A DNA stretch of 64,000 bases from Anaeramoeba ignava (lineage: Eukaryota; Metamonada; Anaeramoebidae): assembly GCA_028826165.1 (NCBI GenBank), contig JAPDFW010000079.1, forward strand, positions 172,001 to 236,000. The letters are read 5' to 3'. The notes beneath the pieces are model-generated. The model saw only the letters and a list, made by a program, of their open reading frames with translations, searched no databases and was not told the origin of the DNA. How positions within the stretch are numbered: position 1 is the stretch's first letter; each line of letters opens with the position of its first letter. Made by a program: the position numbers and the translations under genes. Shown in pieces: positions 8,812 through 22,398 of this stretch.

Positions 8812-10905
8812 TTAAAATAATCCCAAAATTATTGTTATTCCTAAAATAAAAATTGAAAAAAGAATTTGTTGACTTGAAGAAGGTTTTGGAGTTGGAGTTG
8901 GTGTTGGTTGTTGAATTTTATATAAGGAATAAGGTTGTTGACCAGAATTTAAAAGATAAAATCTTGATTTTGATGAATCATATTCAATAATTAAACTTTG
9001 CCAAGAATATTCTGTTGAAATGTTTGAAATTAATTGATTTGAACTTAATTCAACTTCAAGAATATTAACTAATTGATCACTAGAAGTAGAATTTGTACCT
9101 ATCAAATAAATTGAATCATCATTTAATTCAAAATAATTTGGAATCAAACTAAATGAAGTAACATTTAATGAATCATTCATAATTATCATATTAGTTAAAT
9201 CAACTCTTGGAATGAGATTATTGGTTGAATTTTGGAAATAGAAATATTGGAAAGTCTTTTCAAAAAAATATTTAAAAAATAAACTTTCAAAATTTAAATT
9301 ATCAATAATATTCATATTAGATGAATCAATTTTGGAAAGATAATAATTGGAATCAGAAGTGTTTGAATAAAGTGAATAAAGATATTCATTTGAAGTATCA
9401 ATATTAATATTAAGGAAATCTGTTTCATTTCCAAAGTTTGAATTATCAATTATTGTTAAATCAGTAACATTAACTTGAATAATTTCATAATTTGAATTAC
9501 TTTTATTTAAATATCCAACATAAAGAATTCCTTTTTGTTCATCAAATGTTATTGCCATAATTGCTCCATTATCATGAATTTGATTAAATCCTTCAAATGA
9601 AAAATTTAATAATCTTAATTTTCCAATATTCAATCCATTTGAAGAAGTTGGAAACAAATAAAGAAATCCATTTAATGTATCAATTTCTCCATAATCACAT
9701 TCATCACTTATATTCAGATAATCAATAATTGTGAGTGATTCAAGATCAAATTTGATAATAGAATAATTACTAGAAATATAAAATTCAAAATAAGCAATTT
9801 GATTAGATTCATCAATAAGAAGTAAAATAGGATATGAATAATCTTGTAGCATTGAGGTATTTTCAACTTGGAATAAAGATAAATCAACTTCAATTAATTC
9901 AGGATTATCCGTTATAATATAAACTTTTTCAATTTCAATATCAAAAGCAACTGATTGGACATGAGAACCATCACTAATAGTATTCAATGTATCAATTATT
10001 GAGTTATTTGTTAAATCCATTTTGGCCATAACTCCCTGAGAATCAATAAAATAACCAAATTCATTAGTTTCATCAATCCCAACTCCTGAAATATATTTCA
10101 AATTTGTAAGATTAACAACATCTTGTTTTGCGAAATTTATCAAATCAACTATTACCGCATAGGCTTGTGATTGATATGTACCTAAATACATTTTTTGTGT
10201 TGAATAATCAATTTCTCCATAATACATAGGTACTTCATTTGAAGAATTGAAGAAAAGAGTATCAATCACACTAAAAGTTGATAAATCAATTTTATACAAT
10301 GTTTGATTAACTTCTGAGTCAGGTGTTATTGAAGCATATAATAATCCATTTGGAATATCAATCATAAGAGTTTCAAAATAATATTCAGAAAGAGATAAAT
10401 TTGCTTCTTGAGTAAATGTAGTTAAATCAATTTTAACAAGAACAGGAGGAGAATCACAACCAAAATAAGCTTTTTGATTCACAATATCAATTTGACCTAT
10501 CCAAGCCCCATATTGAACATTAACATCTAATGTGAGAATATCATCAACTTCAAATTTTTTCAAATCAACTTTGGAAATTTGGACTAGTGGATTATCATCT
10601 GATGCAACATAAACAAATTTATTCACTGTATCAATAACTGCTCCTTCAGCACTTATAATTCCTAAATCAATAGTATTAATAAATTCAAGAGTATTCATAT
10701 CAAATTTGAATAAGAAAGAATCTGGTGTTGAGGCTATACCCGTTTCATCAATAACATAAACAAATCCTTCATCATTATCAATCAAAATATTAACAGGAGA
10801 ATATAGTGAAAATGGAAATGTGAATACTTTATCAATTTGAACATTTGATTGAACTAACAAAAGAAAAGAAGTAAAACAAACAAAAAGAATCAATTTATTT
10901 TTCAT
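8812..10905 (-). CDS. Secreted beta-propeller surface protein, copy 3
   Basis: The protein has 697 residues with signal peptide, propeller units, PTPTPTPKP linker and hydrophobic GPI-like tail as in copy 1. It is closest to copy 1 (shared YYFETLMIDIPNGLLYASI and LINFAKQDVVNLTNL segments), so copies 1 and 3 are probably a recent pair around copy 2. Substitutions are scattered over the predicted blades and the tail is nearly invariant. It lies 470 bp downstream of the BEACH stop on the same strand. Confidence 0.8.
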   Translation of the reverse strand: MKNKLILFVCFTSFLLLVQSNVQIDKVFTFPFSLYSPVNILIDNDEGFVYVIDETGIASTPDSFLFKFDMNTLEFINTIDLGIISAEGAVIDTVNKFVYVASDDNPLVQISKVDLKKFEVDDILTLDVNVQYGAWIGQIDIVNQKAYFGCDSPPVLVKIDLTTFTQEANLSLSEYYFETLMIDIPNGLLYASITPDSEVNQTLYKIDLSTFSVIDTLFFNSSNEVPMYYGEIDYSTQKMYLGTYQSQAYAVIVDLINFAKQDVVNLTNLKYISGVGIDETNEFGYFIDSQGVMAKMDLTNNSIIDTLNTISDGSHVQSVAFDIEIEKVYIITDNPELIEVDLSLFQVENTSMLQDYSYPILLLIDESNQIAYFEFYISSNYSIIKFDLESLTIIDYLNISDECDYGEIDTLNGFLYLFPTSSNGLNIGKLRLLNFSFEGFNQIHDNGAIMAITFDEQKGILYVGYLNKSNSNYEIIQVNVTDLTIIDNSNFGNETDFLNINIDTSNEYLYSLYSNTSDSNYYLSKIDSSNMNIIDNLNFESLFFKYFFEKTFQYFYFQNSTNNLIPRVDLTNMIIMNDSLNVTSFSLIPNYFELNDDSIYLIGTNSTSSDQLVNILEVELSSNQLISNISTEYSWQSLIIEYDSSKSRFYLLNSGQQPYSLYKIQQPTPTPTPKPSSSQQILFSIFILGITIILGLF

Positions 10906-11375
10906 TTTTTCCCTATTATTTTGTTTTTTTTTTTGTGGAAAAAATTAAAATTAAAATTAAAATAAGTAAGTAAGTCCAAAATAATTAAATATTTACTTAA
11001 AAATTAAATTTAAATTCAAATTCAAATAAGAACTTTGAATAAAAAAAAATGAAAATTAAACAAAAAATTTTTTTTCTTTTATCTTCATTTTTTTTTTTGA
11101 TCAAAATAAGAAAAAACAACATTAAATCATTTAAAAATTTATTAAATATTTTTCCTATTTTTATTATTAATTGATTCATTGTTTTAGTTTTTATTTTAAA
11201 TTGAAAAAAAGAGAGATTCTTAAATTAATTTTAATTTTATTCTTTTCTTTTTGGAAAATTTTTTAATTTAATTAATAATAATTTCCAATTTGATCAAAAT
11301 AAAAGTTAAATTTCTCATTTTATATTATTTTAAATTAAAATAAATAAAAATAAATAAATTATAATTATTTATCAT
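10906..11375 (-). promoter_or_regulatory. Upstream region of propeller copy 3, abutting BEACH 3' end
   Basis: This 470-bp gap must hold both the 3' end of the BEACH transcript and the promoter of copy 3. It is of type alpha. An A/T dyad lies at about 11065-11080. The GCCATCTTGATC motif is degenerate here (GATCAAAATAAG at about 11099-11110). Confidence 0.5.
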
Positions 11376-14300
11376 TTAAATAAAATTCGCGATATTTAAT
11401 TCTCCATTTTCTAATCCAAGAACAATTAAAAAATTATTATCAATAATTGAAGTGGAATAAATTGTTTCTTTTATATCAAAATTTTGGATTGTTTTTAAAT
11501 CAAATAATTTCCTAATTTCAAGAATCCCTTTTTCTCCACCTAAAAAAATGAAATTTGAATCTTGGGTAATAGAAATGGAATAAATATTTTGCAAGCATTT
11601 AACTTCTTGAATCAAATATCCATTGATTGTAAATAATCTCAACTTGGCGGAATTGTCTGAAAATGTGATAATATTTCCTTCTTTGGAAATTTTAATAATA
11701 GAAATTGGTTGTTTATCGGAAAAAACTATTGATTGAATGCATTTCCCTTTATGCAGTGAATGGAAGATTAACTTCCCATCAATAGATCCGCTTAGAATAG
11801 CATCATACTCAATTGATATCGCAACACTTTTCACTTCCTTTTCATGTTCAAAAAAGATGTGCTTTGGATTTTCTTTCACTTTTCTTTCTTTGAAATCAAA
11901 TTCCCAAACAATCACTCTTGTATCTTTTGATCCTGTAACAATATATTTCCAGTCAAGTGCTAAGCAATTCACAGTATCTTTATGTTTTGAGACACTTTGA
12001 ATCATTTTGTAATTTTCCATTTTAAATGTTTTGAACGTATTATCACAAAATCCGCAGCAAAACAAATGATCCGCAGTTTTATCAATTGCAAAGCATCCTT
12101 GGAAATTCTTGAAATCTTGCGAAAACGCAACTCCAATTTGCTCCTTCATTTTTTCGTCAATCGCAAAAGAAAAGTTCACTTTTTTTGGATTAGAATCAAT
12201 TAAATCAAATTTGTGATTCCCAATCATTCTTTCTTGATCAAAGGTAATTATTTGATCGTAATTTTGAGCAAAAGCGATATCTTTCACTTCCCGATAATGA
12301 ATGAATATTATTGCATTTTCACTTATGCTGAAATGCTGACTTTTTAAATTAAATTGCTCGTTTGGGAACAAAATATTTTTCCACTCAAATAAATTAAAAA
12401 TTGAAGAATTTTTTTGTTGAATTTCTTCTTTTGAAAATCTTTTTGGGTGTTTTGTTGTAAATAGTTGAATCGGTATTTGTCCTTTGATTGGGATTTCTTT
12501 TTTGGTTTTTTCTTCTTCTAAATTTAAAAAATTTATATTTTCTTCATATGAACTTGGATGGAATAAATTATATGATTGTTTAGCTTCTTTTCCTCTTTGC
12601 TTATATCCAAATATCAAATCAATCCATTCATTAAGATGCTCTGAAACATATTCCGATTCAAGTGCTTCTTTATGCATTTGAATAAATTCTTCTGGTGTTT
12701 TAGCCCATTTTGGAAGTTCAACACTGGAAATTTCATTTTCATTTTCAAATATTACTGGTTTTCTTAGAAAATCGGGTAAATGGAAAAATTCTGGGATAAG
12801 TTCTCCAATAAAAGCGTTTTCTTTGATTGCTTTCCATGTTTCTGGAATTGATTTGAAAATGGGATACTTTTCTTTCAAGCAAATTGCTTTAAATGGTTCT
12901 AATCTAATCAAATAAGATGAAACAAGTTCTGGATTAGAATACATTTGCTTGTAATTGAAATCAAATTCTTTTTCTTTCCCATCGATTTCGTACTTTTCAA
13001 AATAAACAATAACTTTATTATTCAGTAATCCAACAGGTTGAGATAATTTCCGAAATATTTTCGGATTATTAAGATCTATTTTTTCAGATTCATAATCCGA
13101 AATGATCCATGGGAAAATTGGATATTGCGAAAGATCTTGGTACGTTCTTCCTGATATTGTGTTTAAATACATAAGATATTCAAAATTTGATATTTTTCTT
13201 TCTTTCCATTTTTTTGTCATTTGGGATTTTTCAATCCACTTTGTTGGCTCATTTCCAGAATAATTATATTTGGTTAAATCAATATTTACGAATTTCTGTT
13301 TGAGAATATCATCGTAAATTTCATTTCTTTCTTCCATTGTTTCAAAATTGAAAAATATGCATTTTCTGTTGTTTCCAAAAAATATTTCTAATGCGGAATG
13401 CTTGAAAGCAAGTCTTCGTTTATGAATCGATTTGATCATTTCAAGATTCCACAAATAGTTCTTTTCCTTTTCTTTCTTTAAATTAAGTTCTTCAAAAAAA
13501 TTGATTGAATTATCTGCAAGTTGGAATATTCCTTGTATTCTCTTGGTTTTGGAAATGACTTCACATTTTTTGGAAAGGGAAATATTTCTTCTTTTTGCAT
13601 TTGGCTTTTGAATTTGTTTGATTTGTTCTTGAACTTTCAATAATTTATCTGTTTGGTCAATGATTTTTGTTTTAATTTTTTCATTTAGTTTGATTAAATT
13701 CTTCTTTTCATTTTTGACTTGATTTTCACATTCATTTCCAGATTGGTTTGCATTTGGTTTAAAATGGAAATTGATCTTCTTTTGCCTTCTCATTTCATCC
13801 TCGGTTTCTGAGAGTTTAGGATAAATATTTTCTTTTTCGAATTTTCCATCAGAAATAATCATTTCGTTAGAAACCCAAGGATATTTCCCCAAAATTGAAT
13901 TTTTGAGCATTTTTTTGAATTTTTGCAAATAAACCATATCTTTTCTTTGATCGATTCCTTTTTTCAAAATCCTTTTTTTTTCTTTGAGAATTAGATTTCG
14001 AATTTGGATCTGAATTTTCTGTGAAATGTCTTCAATTTCCTTTTGTTTAATTTTAAATACTTGATTAAAAGAATCTTTTAAATAGAAAATGTTATTTGAT
14101 TGAATTTTAATAAATTCTTTTTCGTTTTCTTCAATATCTTCCAAAATTTTCTGATTGATTGGAAGGAATATGATATTGGCTGCTTTTGTCCATTTTTCTT
14201 TCATTATTTCTTCTTGAAATTCTTCAATATTTTGGCTGGAAAAAATAAATGAATTTTGAGGATTTTCAGTAAGTAAACTTTGCTTTCTGTTTTGATTTGA

Positions 14301-17300
14301 AAATAATCCAAATAAGAAATTATAGTTTTCTTGCATAATTATTTGTAAATGCAATAAAAAAAGGTTTCTTTTTGCTTTTCTTTCATCTTCATCTTGATTC
14401 TTTTCATTTTTTTCAATTTCATTTTTTTCGATTTCATTTTTTTCGATTTCATTTTTTTCAATTTCATTTTTTTCAATTTCATTTTTTTCAATTTCATTTA
14501 AATTTTGATTTTGATTTTGATTTTGATTTTGATTTTGATTTTGATTTTGATTTTGATTTTGATTTTGATTTTGATTTTGATTTAAATTTTGATTTTGATT
14601 TTGATTTTCATTTTGATTTTGATTTTGATTTTGATTTTGATTTTGATTTTGATTTTGATTTTGATTTTGATTTTGATTTTGATTTTCATTTTGATTTTGA
14701 TTTTGATTTAAATTTTGATTTTGATTTTGATTTTGATTTTGATTTAAATTTTGATTTTGATTTTGATTTTGATTTTGATTTTGATTTTGATTTTGATTTT
14801 GATTTAAATTTTGATTTAAATTTTGATTTTGATTTTGATTTTCATTTTGATTTTGATTTTGATTTTGATTTTGATTTTGATTTTGATTTTGATTTTGATT
14901 TTGATTTTGATTTTCATTTTGATTTTCATTTTCATTTTGATTTAAATTTTGATTTTGATTTTGATTTTGAATATAAGAAAATAAAAATGATAAGCAAATT
15001 GTAATTAATTCTTGAGAATTTCGAATTGAAGATGCTTTGAAATTTAATGGCGAATTAATCATTTCAGACAATTTCGAAAGAAGAAGATTAGTAGTTTGAA
15101 TATTTGAGTTTGGAATTGTTGCAAAAATCAAGAAAATGATAATTTTATAAATTGCTCTTTTTTCTTTCTTTTTTTTGAATCGAATTCCTTTTTCTTTGAA
15201 AAATCCAATTTTTTCTAAAATGGGAAGTAAATTTTTTAAAATTTCTTTTTTTCCAAATAAATCAAATTTAACCTCAAAAATATTGTTTAAGTTTGTTTTT
15301 GTGTTTAAGTTGAGATTGTGTTTTGTTTTTTTTGCTTTTTTTGCTTTTTTTGTTTTGAGGATTTTTGTAAAATGTTTTGAAAATGTTGATTGAATAAATT
15401 GGTTTTGTGGTTGTTTTTCTGATTGTTTGACCTCAATTCCATTTTTAGATAGATTAAAACTAATTCCATTTAATACTTTTAATAAGTAAAATAAATTATT
15501 GATAAAATTTTTATTTTGCCTTTTGGAATTCTTATTGTAGATATTTTTGCTGTCATTTTGCTTTTTTGAACGATGATTGATATCTTCGAAAATATCATGA
15601 ATTATTGTTTCAATTATTTTGGGGATTGTCTCCTTGTTTGTTGCTGAAAAATGAACCAAAGAAACGGATGAAAGAAAATTTTCGAATATTTCTGGGAAAT
15701 TGTAAGATGGATTATGGAAGCAATAAATAAATAACAACTTGAACATTTTGAAGATGATCTCATTAACGTTATCTTGATGCTGATTTTCGTTGCTAAGCTC
15801 ATTTTGGTTTGGTTCGAATTGATAATGCAGAAAGTTTATTAGATAGAGAAGCAATTTTTGCCATCCAAATTGAGAAAGAATCTTCTCTTTATTCAAATTG
15901 CTTTCTACCATTAGGAAGTATAATTTGTGCAAGTGTAGAATATCGACTAGATTTGGAGAGTAATTCAAAATTTCGCAAATTGTTTGCAAAATACATGGAT
16001 TCCCAATAATTGAAAATTGGAACTTGTTATTCCGATTTTCGTAGATCAGCATTTTGAAAAGAAGATCAACAATTTCTTTTGACATTTCACTGTTATTATC
16101 AATTAATATTCTGTGGATCAAGGGATAAAGATCCTTCAACTCATCAATTTCAAATCCTTTTTTGCTTTGCAGCATTTGAATTACTTCTTGGTTTTCATGA
16201 AGAGATATGGCAATGAAAAAAATTATATCAAGACATAATTCCATTATTTTTGTGGATGGATTTTCTTTCATCAAATGAATGAATGGCTTAAATAGTTTAA
16301 TAGAAAGTAATTGCTTCCAATTTTGTTCGGGATTTTTGTTGATAAACTTCTGAAAAAAAGAAAGTGTTTTTTCAATAAATTTCTCGGTTTTGAAAAAGAA
16401 ACACGATGAAATCAATGATTGAATATATTTTGATTTGGAGATTTCATTTTCAATTTGATCCAAAAGAATTTCAATAATAGAAAATAAATTTTCAGTAGAA
16501 TCCTCAATCCTTTTTTGCAACTGAGAAAAATGGGGAAACGAATCCGATTCAAGAATTTTGTTTAACACTTCGTCATAGTAAATTAAGATTTCCAATAAAT
16601 CAAAAATTGTAATATTTTCTGGATTTTCTTGAGATTTTTCACTTGTTTTCACCATTTCTTCAATTTCATCAATTTCTGACAATTTCGTGGTTGTTTTTGG
16701 AAGATGCTTATTTTTTTGGATATTTTCCAAAACAATTTTTTTTTGAATATCAAAACGGAAATTTTTCCAAATTTCATAATCAAAAAGTAAATGAGTTTTG
16801 AGTTGAATTTGGAATTCTTGGTTTTTGATTTTTTCCTTCAGCTTCCTGAAGAGATTATAAATGTGATTTGAAAAATATTTTGGATTGATTGATTTAAGTA
16901 TATAACTGAGTATTTGGAATCCTTGTTTCTGAATCATTTGCTCTTGAAAAATTGAATCATTTAATAAAACATCTGGGATCATTTTCAGTATCTTTTCAAA
17001 AAGCATTTGAGTTGTGATTTCATTTCCATTGCCAATTCCAACAACAAAGACGTTTTGTTGATTAACTTGAAAAATTTCCTCTTCCCTTTGTTCTTCAAAT
17101 AGTTCATCAATCTCAAGAATGAGATACAATAATATTTCGATTCCACTTAAATAACGAATGATATCTTGAAAAGGAATTGTTTTGAATGAACAAATCCCTT
17201 TTGTTTTTGAATGCTCTTTGATAATATTTGATGGGCTTTGATTCAAGCATAGATTGTGTTGGGTTTGTCTTGGGTTATGGTAAATGATAATTTTTTGTGT

Positions 17301-20300
17301 TAATTCCCCATTGAAAATTTCTTTTAATTCTTTTTCTATTTTTGGATTAGCATATTTCAAAATTTCATTTGGATAAAAAAACGATTGATAATTCGGTCCC
17401 AGAAAATAAATTTTTTCAACTTGATTTTCATTAAGAAATTGATGAAAAAGATAAATTGTTCCCATTTGGCCAAAAAATGATTTTGGATTTATTATTTTTG
17501 CTTGTTGGGCAGAAAACATGAAGTCTGAACCAATTTCATTTTTGATGAAATCTTTTTCGTTTCCTATTTTTCTTGTTACTTTGATTTTTGTTGAGGCTAT
17601 TTGTTTTCCATCAAGATAAGTTGATATTTCCAATTCGGAACTTGATGTTTTGTATTTCTGTGTGAAAACAAAAAAATACCATCTTTTAGTTTCAATTCCA
17701 AAAGGAAATCTAATTTCAAATAATTCTTCGTCTTGATTTCCATAAAGTTGATAAATCAATAATTCTGGTTTTTTGTTTTCTTTGTCGAAACTCAAAAGTA
17801 ATTGAATTCCTTCTAGAGTTTCTGTGAAAAAATCAAATATTTTGGTTTGATAATATTTTTCAGAATTTTGATCTTTTCTTGATGAAGAAAAGTTGTCCAT
17901 TTGAAAATCTTCAATTCTTATCCAAGTAACAAAACTGAAATATTTGGAAATCAATTTATTTTTGAAGGATGGTAATTGAATATTTGAGTTTTCTTCATAA
18001 AAATCAAAGAAATTAATCTGGCTTTCATTTTGATTTTCCTTTATCATTTTTCTTAATTGATCTATCATTAGATTCGCGAATTGATTTTTTCCTTTTTTTA
18101 ATTGATCTTTCAAAATGAGAAAATATTCTTTCATTTCAGAAACCAGAATTTTGTGTGTTCCAATTTTTCCAATAAATTGAATAATCTGATTGAATAATTT
18201 TAAATTTTCAATTTTACTGATTACTTTTAGCAATAAAGAAATGATTCCTTGTTCACAACAACAATAAATATTATGAATTGATTTATCACAAATTTGATCA
18301 AAAATTTCCAAAGTTACATTGAAAAGAGATTTTTGATTTTGATTATTTTGAATTTGATTTTGATTATTTTGATTATTTTGATTATTTTGATTATTTTCAT
18401 TTTCATTTTGATTTTGATTATTTTGATTATGATTTTGATTTTGATTTTGATTTTGATTTTGATTATTTTGATTTTGATTTTGATTTTGATTTTGATTTTG
18501 ATTTTGATTTTGATTTTGATTTTGATTTTGATTTTGATTTTGATTTTGATTTTGATTTTGATTTTCATTATTTTTATTATTTTCATTATTTTGATTTTGA
18601 TTTTGATTTTGATTTTGATTATTTTGATTTTGATTATTTTGATTATTTTGATTTTCATTATTTTGATTTTGATTTTCATTATTTTGATTTTGATTTTGAT
18701 TTTGATTTTCATTATTTTGATTATTTTGATTATTTTGATTATTTTGATTATTTTGATTTTGATTATTTTGATTTTGAATTTGATTATTTTGATTTTGATT
18801 TTGATTTTGATTTTGATTTTGATTTTGATTTTGAATTTTATTTTGATTTTGATTTGTATTTTGATTATTTTGATTATTTTGATTTTGATTATTTTGATTT
18901 TGATTATTTTGATTTTGAATTTGATTTTGGTTTTGATTTTGATTTTGATTTTGATTTTCATTATTTTCATTATTATGATTTTCATTATTTTCATTATTAT
19001 GATTTTCATTATTTTGATTATTTTGATTATTATGATTTTCATTATTTTGATTATTTTGATTTTGATTTTGATTTTGAGAATAAATCCCTAAAATAATCTC
19101 TATCATAATTCTATTTCTAATAATGAAATTGTTTTCTATTGAAAAATTCCCATTATTAACCATTAAATCTAAAAGAATTTGTAATAATTTTTGTGATGGA
19201 TTTCCTTTTTCTGTTTCATACAATAATTCAATCAATTCTTTTGTTTCAACTATATTATGAAATTGAGAAATAATTCTTTCATTTTTTCTCATAATTTCTT
19301 TCAAAATTGATAAAATAAGATAAGTTAATCTTTGTTCTTTATCATTCAATAATGTTTTTACAATTAATAATGAATTGGAAGTGAAAAATATTTGTTGAAT
19401 AACTTCTCGATTATTTGAAATTGATTCCGAGAATCTTGAAACAAGTTTTTCAATATCATTCAATTCATTTTCATTTTCATTTTCATTTGATTTTTCATTT
19501 TCATTTTCATTTTCATTTTCATTTTCATTTTCATTTTCATTTTCATTTTCATTTTCATTTTCATTTTCATTTTCATTTTCATTTTCATTTTCATTTTCAT
19601 TTTCATTTTCATTTTCATTTTCATTTTCATTTTCATTTTCATTTTCATTTTCATTTTCATTTTCATTTGATTTTTGTTGATGATTGCTTTTTGAATTTAT
19701 TTTTTGAGAAAGAAAAAGAATCCTTTGGATTAAATAAGAAAAAAAACTATTTTCCTTTTCCAAATTTGTCATTTTGATTTTTTCAAGAACTTTTGGGATA
19801 TGAATCAAAGGAATTTGCCGAGTATTTTTGTTTTCAAATAATCCCATCAAACTATTTACCATTTCTTCATTTTGAAAAAAAATTTCTATATCTGTATTTT
19901 GGAACAAAAGATCCAAAATTTCTAAAGATAGATTAAATGTTTTATTTTCATGTTCTTCAATGAATTGAAATGCAGTTTCTTCAATTTCTTTCAACGCTTT
20001 GATTTTGTTAATTTTTTTTGATGCAATCTGAGGTTGTGTTTTGATAATTTCAATTATCATTTCTAAAAAGCGGTTTAAGATGAATAAATCTGATTTGATA
20101 TTTTGATTTCCAAAAATTTGATTAAATAATAATTGATAATAAAAATCTTCTTGATATTTGACGATAACATTAAACACGAACTGAATTAATAATGTTTGTA
20201 AATTGATGCTCATTTCATTTTCTTTGCTCTAATTAATAAATTGATAAATAAATTAATTAAAAATGAATAAATCAAAATCAGAAATTGTTTTTTTGTTGTT

Positions 20301-22398
20301 TTACATTTAAATAAATGGATTGCTTTCTGATAAAATAATCTGAAAAACAAATTTCCCATCCACTATTTTTTTGGAAAAAGTCTAGAATTTGTTGATCGTT
20401 ATCATTAATAATCATTCTGTTAAATTCAAATAAAATATAGAGTTGAAGTTCTGGGCAGATATCTTTGATATATTTTTGAATTTGGATAATTTTTTCATTT
20501 GATATATTGTGAATTAAAGATGGATGTGAAATTTCACTGTTTGTATTTTTGAATAAACTTAGATAAATCAAAACTAATCTTTCTTTGAAATTATTAACAT
20601 GTGTCTCAGTTTCATTTGTATATTTATCCAATTCCTTTCTGATATTTTGTTTTTTTAATTCATTTTCATTTGATTTTTCAATTTTTTGGAAACTTCTCAA
20701 ATTCTGAAAAAGTGTATCCAAATAAGGGTTATATAATTTAATTTGTGACACTTTTTTTGGATTAATATTTTCCATTTCTTTTGAATCCATTTTTGCTAAA
20801 TTTGATAAAGAATTGGAATCATTTTCTTTTATCAAGTGTTCTGATTTTTTTGGTAATTTTGTTTTGAAATCATAAGAAACCCAAAGAATAAGATCTCGAA
20901 GATATAAAATATTGTTATTATTGGTAATTTGATCAATAATATTTTCTCTTTTAGTTATTTGAATAAGAAATTTTAAAGCATTTGAACGAAAATTGAATTC
21001 GAAATGATTTAAATTTGATTCCAAACTTTTAAAATTTTGGAAAATGAAAGGATTTTCTTGTTTCTTGATTTTTGGATCAAATATAAAGTAATTTGTTTGC
21101 AAAAAATCTTCAATTTCAATTTCAATTTCAATTTCTTCTTGATTTGGAAATCCAATGTTCGGAAGAGAAGAAGATAAATTTGGAGGATTAAAGAATGTTG
21201 AAAAAAATTGGATGATTTCAATTTTTTGTTTTTCTGTGAATAAATTTAATCGATAAAAGTTTTCAAAATTTTCAAGAATTTTTAATTGAATATAAAATTG
21301 TTTTTCAGTAAAAATGTAAGATTTTCTAAGATTTAATATCATTTCAAAACATTCTATTTTTTAATTTAATTTAATTTAATTTAATTTTTGATAAAATTAT
21401 GAATAAAATGATTACCAATTAATAATGAAATTATTTTTAATTGTTTAATAGATTCTAAAATTTTTTCATTTGGAAAAACTTGTCTTTCTCTTAAAAAATG
21501 GTTTAAAATGCTCATAACTTCTGAAATTATAAATTGAAATTCAATTAAATAATAAATTGAAAGTGAAGAATTTGAGTTCTTGTTTTTTTTTTATAAAGAA
21601 ATTTTTAATTAATAAAGGAAAAAAACCAAAAGTGGAATTTAAATATATTTTGAATATATTTTACTCTTAAATTTCTCATTGATTGAAAAAGGTTTTTTGA
21701 AATTTCCAATAAATCTTGAAGAATTTGAAAAATTCCACTTTCAAAACAAATTTGGCGATTAAATTTTGATTTACAAAGAATTGAGATGATTGATAAAGAA
21801 ATCAAGAATTTATTTTCCTGATTTTGATCTTTTTAATTTTGAATTTTAATTTTAAATTTTAATTTTGATTTTAATTTTAATTTTGATTTTAATTTTAATT
21901 TTGATTTTAATTTTAATTTTAAATTTTTAATTGATTTTAAATTGATTTGGAAAAAAATCAATAATAACCTTGCAGAAGATCTTTTGAATACATTAATAAT
22001 GTTATAGAGAAAATAATTAATTCTATTGGATGAGCTTCTTTATTTAAAATAGCTTCATTAATTTCTTCATCTTCAAAATATTTTTCAAATTCATTTTGAT
22101 TTGGATTTAGATTTTCATTTGATTTTGTTTGTAAAGGATTCCAATTTCTAAATGCATTTTTGAATAATAAACAAAATTCTAAAATTTCTTGATTCATCTA
22201 AAATATAATTGGTTTTTTTTTTTTTTATTTTGTAATCAAAATTATCCATAAATTTTTTTTTTTCTATTTCAAATTAATTTTTTTTTTTACTTCATTTGGA
22301 TTTTTTGATTTAATTTTTTCCCATATTTGAATAATTTCATTTCCATTTGGAAAAGTTGAAAAGAATTCCTCTTCTTTTTTTTCTTCAATAAATTCCAT
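11376..22398 (-). CDS. BEACH-WD40 protein (LvsA/NBEAL-like), six exons
   Basis: BEACH proteins act in vesicle trafficking, lysosome biology or cytokinesis. I read six exons: 22398-22291, 22197-21969, 21828-21665, 21578-21416, 21353-20305 and 20228-11376, with GT-AG introns of 93, 140, 86, 62 and 76 nt in matching phases, giving 3521 residues. The ATG at 22398 is chosen because exon 1 (MEFIEEKKEEEFF...) joins in frame to the helical N-terminal region. A ConA/LamG-like region is at about 1325-1505 (YFSFVTWIR), a PH-BEACH domain at about 2775-2885, the BEACH domain at about 2900-3130 (ISGRTYQDLSQYPIFPWII, SSYLIRLEPF, ELIPEFFHLPDFL, WIDLIFGYKQRGKEA), and WD40 repeats to the end. Three long Asn-Gln/Asn-Glu blocks interrupt the huge last exon. 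Which BEACH subfamily it belongs to is not settled. Confidence 0.88.
14395..14973 (-). repeat. NQ-rich and EIEKN coding repeats in BEACH gene
   Basis: A (TTTTGA)n hexamer array encodes Asn-Gln repeats with occasional Leu or Glu (about 14497-14973). It is followed in the gene by six EIEKN repeats of 15 nt (about 14400-14497). It sits between the armadillo-like middle and the PH-BEACH domain. The plus-strand open frame here is only the complement of the repeat. Confidence 0.9.
18336..19078 (-). repeat. Asn-Gln/Asn-Asn coding repeat in BEACH gene
   Basis: About 740 bp of TTTTGA and TTA-TTTTGA units encode NQNQ and NNQN stretches with scattered NEN and NHN. It is the longest low-complexity insertion in the protein (about residues 955-1200) and is open in several frames on both strands. 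Confidence 0.9.
19461..19671 (-). repeat. (NE)n coding hexamer repeat in BEACH gene
   Basis: A nearly pure (TTTTCA)n array of about 33 units encodes alternating Asn-Glu, interrupted once by KS. It is likely to vary in length between alleles. Confidence 0.92.

Noticed and set aside
14372-15004. Plus-strand open frame of FDFDFD repeats
   Set aside because: It is the complement of the Asn-Gln repeat inside the BEACH exon, whose frame is conserved on both sides.
18294-19096. Open frames rich in LILI, KIKI or FDYFD on both strands
   Set aside because: They are other-frame readings of the TTTTGA hexamer array in the BEACH gene.
21605-22197. Two small independent genes (66 and 79 codons) upstream of the BEACH gene
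   Set aside because: Their open parts join in phase through GT-AG introns into the N-terminal region of the BEACH protein.
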